Below, piece after piece: positions 33,019 through 40,526 of a DNA stretch of 64,000 nt. The translations under genes were made by a program, and so were the position numbers. The notes below the pieces were generated by a model. The model did no database searches. It saw nothing but the letters and a program-made list of their open reading frames with translations, and was not told the DNA's origin. The stretch comes from Kitasatospora kifunensis (lineage in GTDB: Bacteria; Actinomycetota; Actinomycetes; Streptomycetales; Streptomycetaceae): assembly GCF_014203855.1 (NCBI RefSeq), contig NZ_JACHJV010000001.1:7192001-7256000 (forward strand), in the 5' to 3' direction. The stretch's first letter is position 1; every line of letters begins with the position of its first letter.

Positions 33019-33596
33019 CCGTGCTCCTGTCGAGTTGGTCGGCTCGGCCGGTGCCCTCGTCGTACGCGCTGGTGACGTTGCGCTGGTGACGTAGGGCCGG
33101 CGGGTCGGGGACCATGCTGGGCCCGATGGGGGTCCGGAGCCTGGCGCAGCGCGGGGGAAGGGGGGCGGTTAGCCCGGACGGCGGCAGGAGCCGGAGTCGG
33201 CGGCGGGCGGGGTGTGGCGGGGGCCACGGAGGGGCCGTTTTGTGACGGTGGGTGGTTGCCGGATGGCCGATCGTTGATGCTGTGAGGTCCGGGGTGGGTG
33301 GGGTGCGTCACGCGGAGGTGGGTACGAGTGGGGTGTTTTGCCTGGTTTTCAATGGTTTTATGGCTATTTATGCAGCAGGTTTCCGTGGGTAACAGGGTCT
33401 GGCCTGGGGATTCGTGAATCAGTTGAGATCGGCTGGGAGCTTGCCTAGCTTCGTTCTCGGCGCAGTGAGCGCCACCCGGCACCACCGGGCCCCGAACGCG
33501 GGGCGGTGGTCAGGGCGCCGGAGCCCTTCCCGTGAGTGGTTCGTGGGGGTGTGGTTCCGTGCGGCCCGGTCCGGGGCCTGCGATAAGGGAGATCCT
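33019..33596. other. Gap between ctaD and rpfA; structured rpfA leader
   Basis: This 578-base gap separates divergent genes. Bases 33337-33375 are AT-rich and are the likely rpfA promoter region. From about 33380 to 33596 the sequence is rich in potential stems: GATTC/GAATC near 33410, GGCGC/GCGCC near 33458, and CCCCG/CGGGG nested in a CCACC/GGTGG stem near 33490-33510. From established knowledge, Streptomyces rpfA genes are controlled by ydaO-type c-di-AMP riboswitches in long leaders. The segment AGCTTCGTTCTCGGCGC around 33446 is consistent, but I could not align the full consensus. Confidence 0.45.
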
Positions 33597-34301
33597 TTGA
33601 CTTTCCGTAACGAGAACGCCGTCACCACTGCTGTCAAGGCCGCCAAGCGCAATCGCGTGCGGCTGGCCGTGCTGGGTGGGGCGGTCGCCGTCCTGCCGGT
33701 GGCGGGCCTCGTGACGGCGACGACGGCTTCGGCCGCGTCCGCCTCGACGTGGGACGCGGTGGCGCAGTGCGAGAGCACCGGCAACTGGGGCATCAACTCG
33801 GGCAACGGCTTCTCGGGTGGCCTGCAGTTCACGCCGAGCACCTGGGCGGCGTACGGCGGTACCCAGTACGCGGGGAGCGCGGCGCAGGCCACGCAGGCGC
33901 AGCAGATCGCCGTCGCGGAGAAGGTCCTGGCCGACCAGGGGCCGGGCGCCTGGCCGGTCTGCTCGGTCAAGGCGGGCCTGACGGCGGGCGGCGCCCCGGC
34001 GCAGGTCGACACCGGCAGCTCCTCAGCTCCGGTCAAGCAGGCCCCGGCTCAGCAGGCTCCGGCCGCCCCGGCCCCCGCGCAGCAGAGCGCGCCGGCCAAG
34101 CAGAGCGCACCGGCCGAGCAGAGCCCGAAGCAGGCGCCGGCCCAGCGCACTGCCGCCGGCTACACCGTCAAGAGCGGTGACACGCTGAGCGCGATCGCCG
34201 CCGCGCACGGCACCACCGTGCACAAGCTCTACGCTCACAACGCGCAGACCATCGGCGCCAACCCCGATGTCATCCTGCCCGGTCAGGTGCTGAGCATCTG
34301 A
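33597..34301 (+). CDS. rpfA: Resuscitation-promoting factor RpfA with LysM domain
   Basis: Secreted cell-wall lytic protein (234 aa) that cleaves peptidoglycan during spore germination and outgrowth. A basic start and hydrophobic segment form the signal peptide, ending near TASAASA. The Rpf domain begins STWDAVAQCESTGNWG, with its catalytic glutamate in CEST, and continues through GGLQFTPSTWAAYGG. A long Pro/Ala/Gln/Lys linker is followed by a LysM peptidoglycan-binding domain (YTVKSGDTLSAIAAAHG to LPGQVLSI). The TTG start is chosen because AAGGGAG lies five bases upstream and the protein then begins like other RpfA proteins. Transcription runs through a long structured leader. Confidence 0.95.
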   Translation: MTFRNENAVTTAVKAAKRNRVRLAVLGGAVAVLPVAGLVTATTASAASASTWDAVAQCESTGNWGINSGNGFSGGLQFTPSTWAAYGGTQYAGSAAQATQAQQIAVAEKVLADQGPGAWPVCSVKAGLTAGGAPAQVDTGSSSAPVKQAPAQQAPAAPAPAQQSAPAKQSAPAEQSPKQAPAQRTAAGYTVKSGDTLSAIAAAHGTTVHKLYAHNAQTIGANPDVILPGQVLSI

Positions 34302-35582
34302 TCAGGTTGAACCCCTGCTGAACTCCGACGGCTGCCCTTGTCCCGCTCCGGGACGGGGGCAGCCGTCGTTCCGTTCATCGGGGAATGATGCTGATGGCTC
34401 GTCAATGATGCCTGGCATGACAGGAATCGGTCCGCGAAGGCCTGGTGCCAGGACCAGCGTCACCGCCAGTGAGGCTGCTGCCAGCAGCGCCATCGCCGTT
34501 CCCGGCGAGCAGAGTTCGGCCAGGGTTCCGGCCAGGGCGGCGCCCGCGCCCTGAAGGGCGAGCATGTCCGAGGAGTGCAGTCCGAGCGCGGGCCCGGCCA
34601 ACTCCGGTGGCGTCAGAGCCAGTAGCCGCTCCTGTAGCAGCAGCCCAGAGGCATAGCCGAGCGTCGCGAGTGCGACGGCCGCCACCGCGAGCGGCAACGC
34701 CGGGTGAAATGCGAAGATCAGGAAGGGCGCGGCGAGCAGCAGGCAGAGCGGCACGTCGAGCCGCTCCCGCCACCGGGGTGGCACGAAGCGGCCCGCCAGG
34801 GTGTCCCCGGCCAGCATGCCCAGCGCTCCGCAGGCGAAGAGCAGTCCCGCCTGCCGCGGCGCATACGGGAGGTACAGCGACTCGCAGCCCACGATCAGGC
34901 CGTTGGGCACCCAGAGCGCGAGGTAGACGCGCCGACGCGGTCCGGCCGACCAGAGTCGGGCGTTGGTCCGCCAGCTCTCGCCGGCCGATGGACGCCCGTC
35001 AGCCCGTGCCGCCCGCCGGGTGAGGCCGAATCTCGCCACGGCCGACGCCGTGAGGTGGAGCGCCGCGCCGATCAGCAGGGTGCCGCGCGGGCTCAGGGTG
35101 TCCACCAGCAGGCCGCCGAGCGCGAAGGCGCCGATCTGCACCACCCCGGCCGAGATGTTCAGCATCGACCGGCCGAGCAGGTAACCCGCGCTCGGGAGCA
35201 GCTCGTTGAGCAGCCCGTAGCGCACCCCGCCGCCGAGCGAGGCGATCACGCCCTGGACGAGCAGCACCGCGACGACCGCCCACCCGGGCAGTGCGGGCAG
35301 GGCCTGGACGGCGGTGCCGAGCGCGAAGAGCAACGGCAGACCCGCCAGCGCGGCACGTGGCGGAAGCCGGTCGGTGGCGGACAACAAGGTGGCCGCGCCG
35401 ACTACTTGGGCCAGGGCCGGGCCGAACATGGCGAGGGCGGTCAGCAATGGCGAGCCGGTGTTCGCGTAGACCTGGCTGCCGAGCGCGAGGCCGGCCACGG
35501 TCTGCGCGGCCGACTGGCCGGAGGCGGTCAGGAAGAGCGGGGTGAACTCCGGTGTGCGGAAGAGCTCCTGATAGGTACGCAT
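34302..35582 (-). CDS. MFS transporter
   Basis: A 426-residue major facilitator protein with about 12 helices. It starts MRTYQELFRTPEFTPLFLTASGQSAAQTVAGLALG, a common beginning for this Streptomyces group. The loop motif is poorly conserved, so the substrate cannot be predicted. The last 25 residues are polar and come from DNA that forms the rpfA terminator hairpin; the stop codon abuts the rpfA stop. It is divergent from an ArsR-type regulator gene across a 137-base gap containing operator-like repeats, a common pairing for regulated exporters. Confidence 0.88.
   Translation of the reverse strand: MRTYQELFRTPEFTPLFLTASGQSAAQTVAGLALGSQVYANTGSPLLTALAMFGPALAQVVGAATLLSATDRLPPRAALAGLPLLFALGTAVQALPALPGWAVVAVLLVQGVIASLGGGVRYGLLNELLPSAGYLLGRSMLNISAGVVQIGAFALGGLLVDTLSPRGTLLIGAALHLTASAVARFGLTRRAARADGRPSAGESWRTNARLWSAGPRRRVYLALWVPNGLIVGCESLYLPYAPRQAGLLFACGALGMLAGDTLAGRFVPPRWRERLDVPLCLLLAAPFLIFAFHPALPLAVAAVALATLGYASGLLLQERLLALTPPELAGPALGLHSSDMLALQGAGAALAGTLAELCSPGTAMALLAAASLAVTLVLAPGLRGPIPVMPGIIDEPSASFPDERNDGCPRPGAGQGQPSEFSRGST
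34326..34368. terminator. rpfA terminator overlapping convergent MFS 3' end
   Basis: Perfect 11-bp outer stem CGACGGCTGCC (34326-34336) and GGCAGCCGTCG (34358-34368) with further GTCCCG/CGGGAC pairing inside, followed by GTTCCGTT. It also encodes the last codons of the convergent MFS gene. Confidence 0.85.
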
Positions 35583-35619
35583 GGGGCAAGGCTCGGCGCG
35601 ATCTTCGCTGGGCGTTAGA

Positions 35620-35686
35620 GTTTCGCGGTCCGGCGAAACGGTCCGGCGAAACAGACAGGCCCTGGCTCGAAACAGACCGGCCCTGG
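35620..35686. promoter_or_regulatory. Array of inverted and direct repeats between MFS and ArsR genes
   Basis: An inverted repeat GTTTCG-N8-CGAAAC spans 35620-35639. GGTCCGGCGAAAC is tandemly duplicated at 35627-35639 and 35640-35652. CGAAACAGACAGGCCCTGG (35647-35665) recurs with one change at 35668-35686. All copies share a CGAAAC core, so four related half-sites lie within 67 bases. The most likely binder is the divergent ArsR-type protein. Confidence 0.65.
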
Positions 35687-35719
35687 TCCGGGTGGCCGTC
35701 GTGGAGGGGAGCGGCAGGC

Positions 35720-36712
35720 ATGGGTTGGTGGCAGGTCGATACGGACACGCTGATGCGCAGCCGGTTCGCGCTCTCGCCGCTGGCCGAGGTGATCGCGAGC
35801 CTGAAGACGCTGGAGCGCGGCACCGCGGCCCACCCTGGCGAACGCGCCTGGCTGGCCGAGCACCTGCCCGCCTGCCGCGAGCGTCGGAGCGGCGACCCGG
35901 TGACGGCGCAACTGGTCCGGGTCGGGCTGGGCGGCGCCTGGAACGCCGAGTTCCTCACCCCGACACCCACCGGTACGGACGAGCCGAGCTTCGAGCGGGA
36001 ACTGGCCCGGATCCGCGCGACAGCACCCGACCTCGCCCGTGCAGACCTGGCCGTCTCCTGGGGCGGCCCGCTGCCCGTCGGCCTCGACCGCCAGGACGTG
36101 CCGCAGCGCGCCGCCGCCCTGCTGGAGTGGGTGTGGGCCAGGACGGTGCTGCCCGGTTGGCCGCGGCGACGGCGGATCATCGAGGCGGACATCCTCGCCC
36201 GCACCGCGCGGCTGGGCCGGGGCGGCTGGGTGGCGGCGCTCGAGGGCCTGCGCCCCGCGCTGCGCTGGCTCGGCGAGGATCGGCTGCAGATCATCGGCCG
36301 CGACTACCCACCGCGTGAACTCACCGGCGCACAGCTGCTGTTCGTCCCGGTGACGCTGAGCCAGAGCTGGCTCAGTTGGCACACGCCGACGGATGCGGCG
36401 CACCGCTACGCGGTGGTCTACCCGTGCTCGGGCGTGCTGGCGCAGGCCGGGCAGGCAGCGGTGCCGCAGGCGCTGAGCAGGCTGCTCGGGCCGGGGCGGG
36501 CGGGGGCGCTGGTGCTGTTGGAGGCCCCGAAGAGCACGACCCAGCTGGTGGCGCTGACCGGCCAGGGGCTGGGCTCGGTGGGGCGGCACCTCAAGGTGCT
36601 GCTGGACGCCGGCCTGGTGGGTCGGCGTCGGGTCGGGCGCTCGGTGCTCTACCAGTGGACCCGGGCCGGCGAGGTCCTGGTCCGGGCGCAAGAAGCCGAT
36701 GACAATGGCTGA
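35720..36712 (+). CDS. ArsR/HTH-type regulator with DUF5937 domain
   Basis: A 330-residue regulator. The N-terminal 240 residues form a DUF5937-type sensor (DTDTLMRSRFALSPLAEVIASLKTLERG near the start). The C-terminus is an ArsR-like winged helix at about 250-320 (LSRLLGPGRAGALVLLEAPKSTTQLVALTGQGLGSVGRHLKVLLDAGLVGRRRVGRSVLYQ). No cysteine metal site is apparent, so a metal ligand is unlikely. GGAGGGG lies before the ATG. It is divergent from an MFS transporter, and the repeats between them suggest it controls both genes. A 21-bp perfect hairpin follows. Confidence 0.88.
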   Translation: MGWWQVDTDTLMRSRFALSPLAEVIASLKTLERGTAAHPGERAWLAEHLPACRERRSGDPVTAQLVRVGLGGAWNAEFLTPTPTGTDEPSFERELARIRATAPDLARADLAVSWGGPLPVGLDRQDVPQRAAALLEWVWARTVLPGWPRRRRIIEADILARTARLGRGGWVAALEGLRPALRWLGEDRLQIIGRDYPPRELTGAQLLFVPVTLSQSWLSWHTPTDAAHRYAVVYPCSGVLAQAGQAAVPQALSRLLGPGRAGALVLLEAPKSTTQLVALTGQGLGSVGRHLKVLLDAGLVGRRRVGRSVLYQWTRAGEVLVRAQEADDNG

Positions 36713-36773
36713 CGGTGTGTCAACTTACCACTGCTGCATGGTTGCTGGGGGAAGAAGGTGATCGGTGGCCGCA

Positions 36774-36833
36774 CGGTCGGCGCGGTCGGTGCGGCCGATC
36801 AGGGCCGCACGACCGCACCGACCGCGCCGACCG
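36774..36833. terminator. Very stable bidirectional hairpin, 21-bp perfect stem
   Basis: Two exact complementary arms of 21 bases (36774-36794 and 36813-36833), each made of repeated CGGTCGG or CGACCG units, flank an 18-base loop. It separates the ArsR-type gene from the convergent nagB gene. Confidence 0.85.
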
Positions 36834-36844
36834 CGCCGTTCGCG

Positions 36845-37627
36845 TCAGAGCGACTGCCAGGCCGGCTTGGCGGCGTAGGTGGCCCGGAAGTAGTCGGTCA
36901 GCTTGAGCCGGGTGGCGGCCGCCTCGTCCACCACGACGGTGGCGTGCGGGTGCAGCTGCAGGGCGGAGGCGGGCACGAACGCGGAGAGCGGGCCCTCGAC
37001 CGCCTGGGCGACGGCCTCGGCCTTGGCCTCGCCGGTGGCCAGCAGCACCAGGTGGCGGGCCTCCAGGATGGTGCCGATGCCCTGGGTGATCACGTGGTGC
37101 GGCACCTCGTCGAGGCTGTCGAAGAACCGGGCGTTGTCCACCCGGGTCTGCTCGGTCAGCGTCTTGATCCGGGTCCGCGAGGCCAGCGAGGAGCACGGCT
37201 CGTTGAAGCCGATGTGCCCGTCGGTGCCGATGCCGAGCAGCTGCAGGTCCACGCCGCCCGCCTCGGCCAGCGAGTGGTCGTACGCGGTGGCGGCGGCCGC
37301 GATGTCCGACGCGGAGCCGTCGGGGCCCAGGAAGGCGGACTCGGAGATGCCCAGCGGCTCCAGCACCTCGCGCAGCACGACCGAGCGGTACGACTCCGGG
37401 TGTCCCTTGGGCAGGCCGACGTACTCGTCGAGCTGGCAGATCCGGGCCCGCGAGACGTCCAGCGCCCCGGCTCGCACCTTGGCCGCCAGCGCCTGGTAGA
37501 TCGGCAGCGGCGTCGACCCGGTGGCCACGCCGACCAGCGCGTCGGGCTTGCCGGTGAGCAGCTCCGCGATCGCGGTGGCGATCAACTCGCCGCCGGCGGC
37601 AGCGTCGGGAACGATCACAATCTCCAT
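36845..37627 (-). CDS. nagB: Glucosamine-6-phosphate deaminase
   Basis: Converts glucosamine 6-phosphate to fructose 6-phosphate and ammonia, the last step of N-acetylglucosamine use (260 aa, normal length). Active-site blocks are GVATGSTPLPIYQAL, CQLDEYVGLP and the signature GIGTDGHIGFNEP with the catalytic histidine and glutamate. I start it at ATG 37627 (MEIVIVPDAAAGG), the usual NagB beginning. Thirty bases upstream is a textbook DasR operator, so the gene belongs to the GlcNAc regulon that links chitin use to development. The gene ends beside a strong shared hairpin. Confidence 0.96.
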   Translation of the reverse strand: MEIVIVPDAAAGGELIATAIAELLTGKPDALVGVATGSTPLPIYQALAAKVRAGALDVSRARICQLDEYVGLPKGHPESYRSVVLREVLEPLGISESAFLGPDGSASDIAAAATAYDHSLAEAGGVDLQLLGIGTDGHIGFNEPCSSLASRTRIKTLTEQTRVDNARFFDSLDEVPHHVITQGIGTILEARHLVLLATGEAKAEAVAQAVEGPLSAFVPASALQLHPHATVVVDEAAATRLKLTDYFRATYAAKPAWQSL

Positions 37628-37931
37628 CTTGACCAACCGTCCGAAAGCGTGTATGTAGTGGTCTAGACCAATATAGGCTGAGCTGAGCTTATCGCAGTCA
37701 GTCACCGGTTCGAAAGCGCGTACCGCGCGGTGGGACGGCGCGGGGCGGACCTGGGCGGGCCTCAGTCGCGACTTGAGTTATTCGGCGGCTGCGTGGATGC
37801 TGGCGCGGGACGCGTGACCAGAGGACCCGCGTAACCAGAGGACACAGAGGGCGGGGCATGTCGGTGCGGTGGTTCCACGCGATCGGGATCGAGCCCACCG
37901 GCCGTTCCAGGCGACTCAAGGAGCGGCACCA
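37628..37931. other. nagB / DUF6126 divergent region with DasR site
   Basis: A 304-base divergent gap. Apart from the DasR operator (37657-37672) and a TATATT just beyond it that could be the nagB -10 box, it holds the promoter of the small DUF6126 gene, not clearly recognisable. No other gene seen. Confidence 0.5.
37657..37672 (-). promoter_or_regulatory. DasR operator (dre) upstream of nagB
   Basis: AGTGGTCTAGACCAAT matches the 16-base DasR consensus (ACTGGTCTAGACCACT type) with a perfect GGTCTAGACC core. DasR is the GntR-family GlcNAc sensor of Streptomyces and is known to control nagB. Confidence 0.93.
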
Positions 37932-38081
37932 GTGAGCCAGACCGTTCGCAGCGAGACCGTCCGCGACGAGAACTCCAAGCGCAAGGCGATGCTGATCCGG
38001 GCCAGCATCTACATCGCCGGCACGCACTTCTTCGCGTTCTTCATCATGCTGCTCTTCTTCCTCGGCAACCACCACCACTGA
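37932..38081 (+). CDS. DUF6126 small membrane protein
   Basis: A 49-residue protein with a charged N-terminal half (SETVRDENSKRKAM) and a single C-terminal membrane helix (IYIAGTHFFAFFIMLLFFLG) ending in four residues with three histidines. It matches the small Streptomyces DUF6126 family as I remember it (a GTHxFAFF helix). The GTG start has AAGGAG eight bases upstream. It faces the MmyB-like gene convergently; DUF6126 genes are often found beside such regulators. Function unknown. Confidence 0.72.
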   Translation: MSQTVRSETVRDENSKRKAMLIRASIYIAGTHFFAFFIMLLFFLGNHHH

Positions 38082-38114
38082 CCGGCCGCCCCCGCACGGG
38101 CGGCCAAGGCTCAA

Positions 38115-38166
38115 GGCTCGCGGTCAAGGCTCAGGGCTCGCAAGGCCCAGGGCTCGCGGTCAAGGC
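38115..38166. repeat. 36-base direct repeat between DUF6126 and MmyB-like genes
   Basis: GGCTCGCGGTCAAGGC occurs at 38115-38130 and 38151-38166, inside a longer degenerate run of CAAGGCTC and AAGATC motifs from 38100 to 38205. It lies at the convergent 3' ends. Confidence 0.6.
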
Positions 38167-38212
38167 CCAAGACCAAGATCGAAGCTCAAGATCCAAGACC
38201 CGGCGCGGTGGT

Positions 38213-38818
38213 TCAGGCCGCCCCCTGCCACTTCCGGCGGGCGCGCGGCTCGGGGGAGCGCAGCAGCGCCCGCAGCTCGGTGGGGCTGACCCCCTGGTAG
38301 AAGTGCGCGAAGACCGCCCGTCCCGAGCTGCCCATCGGGGTGGCAGCGCCGATCCACAGCGACCCCGAGCCGTAGCGGGCGTGGATCAGCGGCCGGATGT
38401 CGCCGTCGGGGCCCGGACGCCCGGCCGAGCGCAGCGGCCCGCCGAGGGTCTTCTCGGTCCACCGCGCCAGCTCGGCCAGCTCCGGGTGGTCCGGGCACTC
38501 CTGCAGCTGGATGTCCAGTTGCGGCACCGCGCGGCGCAGCCAGTACTTCGTGTGGTCGGGCAGCTGGGCGCGGCCCTCCCAGACCATCCACTTGAAGATG
38601 TTCTCCGGCACCCGTCGTCGGATGAACGTCTCCTCGAACGCGTCGTTGTAGGCGATCACCCGCCATGAGGCGTCGACCGCGTAGGCGATCGGGCCGACCA
38701 GCTTGAGGCCCGGCGCGTGCTCGCTGACCCGCGCGACGGTGTTGCGGACGAGCCTGGCCCAGGTTTCGCGGCCATCCGTGGGTGCTGCCCCGATGGGCTG
38801 CTCTTCCGGGTACGTCAT
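38213..38818 (-). CDS. MmyB-like ligand-binding domain protein without HTH
   Basis: A 201-residue protein that consists of the MmyB-like (PAS-type) ligand-binding domain normally attached to an XRE helix-turn-helix. Recognisable parts are LVGPIAYAVDASWRVIAYNDAFEETF near residue 42, NIFKWMVWEGRAQLPDHTKYWLRRAVPQL, and the C-terminal GSLWIGAATPMG and AHFYQGVSPTELR. The N-terminus before residue 35 is too short for a DNA-binding domain. It may act as a sensor partner for another regulator, or be a truncated one. The ATG at 38818 is preferred over GTG 38824. It is divergent from the type III polyketide synthase gene. Confidence 0.78.
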   Translation of the reverse strand: MTYPEEQPIGAAPTDGRETWARLVRNTVARVSEHAPGLKLVGPIAYAVDASWRVIAYNDAFEETFIRRRVPENIFKWMVWEGRAQLPDHTKYWLRRAVPQLDIQLQECPDHPELAELARWTEKTLGGPLRSAGRPGPDGDIRPLIHARYGSGSLWIGAATPMGSSGRAVFAHFYQGVSPTELRALLRSPEPRARRKWQGAA

Positions 38819-39046
38819 GGACACGATTGTGCCTGCTGAGTTGGAGGATCGGCCAGGGAGGTCCCCGCTCGACGCGGCCGGAGTGCACCAGGTCGAACCC
38901 GGTGGCGCCGGGCCCTCGCCTCGGCGGTCTACGAACTGGCCGAAGGCCTGTGATCTGATGCCAATCGATCCTGTCCCCGCGCCCAGGGCACCTCCCCGGC
39001 GCTGTGGTGCTGGGGGGAGCAGGCACTCGACAGCCGAAGGAAGTCA

Positions 39047-40114
39047 ATGGGACCCGTATACGTCAGCCGGCCGGCCGTGGTGCTCCCGCCCCACCGGATA
39101 CCGCGCCAGCTGATCACCGACGACATCACCAGCAGGCACCGCGCGGACCTGACGCCGCGCCGCCTGGCGGCGATGCCCAAGTACCTGGCCCAACTGCCCG
39201 CGACCCGCCACTTCAGCCGACCCCTGGCGGCAGTCCTGGGCGAGTGGGGCATCGAGGAGCGCAGTGAGGCCGTGGTCGCGGACCTGGTGGAGATCGGCCT
39301 GCACGCGGCCCGCGCCGCCATCGACGCCGCGGGCCTGCGACCGGTCGAGATCGACTGCCTGATCACCGCGCACGTCACCGGCTTCCTGCTGCCCGGCCTG
39401 GACGTGGCTCTGCACAACGCGCTGGGCCTGCGACCCGACGCCGCGTGCCGACCGACCACCGAACTGGGGTGCGCCGGCGGCGCGTACGCGCTGGTGGCCG
39501 CCCGCGAGTACCTGGCCGCCCACCCCGGCGCGACGGTGCTGGTGGTGGCGGCCGAGATCCTCAGCCTGGCCCTGTACCACCACGGCGACATCACCGTCGA
39601 GCAGCTGATCTACAAGGCGTTGTGGGGCGACGGCGCCGCCGCGGCCCTGGTCACCGACCGCCCGCTCGGCCCCGGATTGCGGATCGACGGCACCTGGGAG
39701 CAGCTACTGCCGGCCACCACCGAGCGCTACCGCGCCTGGCTGGACCAGGCCGGCTACCACTTCGGCTCGACCAAGGAGGCGCTGGACTCGGTGCCCGAGG
39801 TGCTGCCCGCGCTGCGTGCGCACCTGGCGGCCGCGGGCGGGCGGCTGGACTTCGTGGTCAGCCACACCGGAGGCCCCAAGATCCTGGACCAGCTCGCGCT
39901 CGGCCTGGAGATCGATCCCGAGCTGCTGCGGCACGCCCGTGCCTGCCTGGACGAGCACGGCAACCTGGGTGGCCCCTCAGTGCTCGCCGTGCTGGAGCGC
40001 ACCCACACGACCGCGCCGGTCCACGGTGACCAGGGCATCCTGTTGGGCTTCGGCCCGGGCTTCCGCTGCATCGTCCTGCGCGGCACCTGGTGGTCCCCGC
40101 CGCCGGAGTCCTGA
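39047..40114 (+). CDS. Type III polyketide synthase
   Basis: Homodimeric chalcone/stilbene-synthase-like ketosynthase (355 aa) that condenses an acyl-CoA starter with malonyl-CoA units. The Cys-His-Asn triad is complete: Cys142 in ELGCAGGAYAL, His273 in VVSHTGGPKIL, and Asn306 in DEHGNLGGPSVL. The SHTGGPKIL and GNLGG variants differ from RppA-type naringenin-like enzymes, so the product is not predictable. GAAGG lies six bases before the ATG. No tailoring methyltransferase, oxygenase or CoA ligase is adjacent. It is divergent from the MmyB-like gene, which could take part in its control. Confidence 0.93.
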   Translation: MGPVYVSRPAVVLPPHRIPRQLITDDITSRHRADLTPRRLAAMPKYLAQLPATRHFSRPLAAVLGEWGIEERSEAVVADLVEIGLHAARAAIDAAGLRPVEIDCLITAHVTGFLLPGLDVALHNALGLRPDAACRPTTELGCAGGAYALVAAREYLAAHPGATVLVVAAEILSLALYHHGDITVEQLIYKALWGDGAAAALVTDRPLGPGLRIDGTWEQLLPATTERYRAWLDQAGYHFGSTKEALDSVPEVLPALRAHLAAAGGRLDFVVSHTGGPKILDQLALGLEIDPELLRHARACLDEHGNLGGPSVLAVLERTHTTAPVHGDQGILLGFGPGFRCIVLRGTWWSPPPES

Positions 40115-40526
40115 GGGCACCCGGGTGACCGGCGGCCGCCGCGCGGGAGAGCGGCGGACGGGCGGGGCCCGGTGCGTGGGTGGAACGGGAGCCGGTCGCC
40201 GCGGTGGAGAGGCCGCGCGGCCGGCTTGCGCTGTGCCGGACCGTAAGTGGCCGAATGTCGGGGTTCTGAGGCCCCGGATCGGTCGCATTGGCCGGTTCCT
40301 GGCTGTCGAGCGCGGGCCGGTGATCGATAGCGTCCCTTGTTCAGGAGGGTCCGGCAGTGGCGGGTCTGGTCCCTACTGCCGGACCCTCCACCATCCGCTC
40401 GGTCGGGCGCCCGGCACGAACGGGCCGCCAGGACGCTTCATCCGCTGCCGGCCCGGCAATTGACGCACCATTGACATCTTGTACCAGTTGAGATGACCTG
40501 AGCACCTCAATCGAGAGGGGATCCCC
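40115..40526. other. Gap after PKS gene: long hairpin and sedolisin promoter region
   Basis: A 412-base region. A perfect 15-bp stem, GGAGGGTCCGGCAGT (40344-40358) and ACTGCCGGACCCTCC (40375-40389), has a 16-base loop; it may terminate the PKS transcript late. Two -35-like boxes follow, TTGACG (40460-40465) and TTGACA (40471-40476), with TACCAG or TGACCT as possible -10 boxes for the sedolisin gene. No gene seen. Confidence 0.55.

Noticed and set aside
31186..33075. A 629-codon plus-strand frame across ctaD
   Set aside because: Highly charged composition (Glu, Arg, Gln, Gly) typical of the opposite strand of a membrane protein gene; ctaD on the other strand is unambiguous.
38100..38205. CRISPR-like array
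   Set aside because: Repeats are short, degenerate and lack uniform spacers; no cas genes are present.
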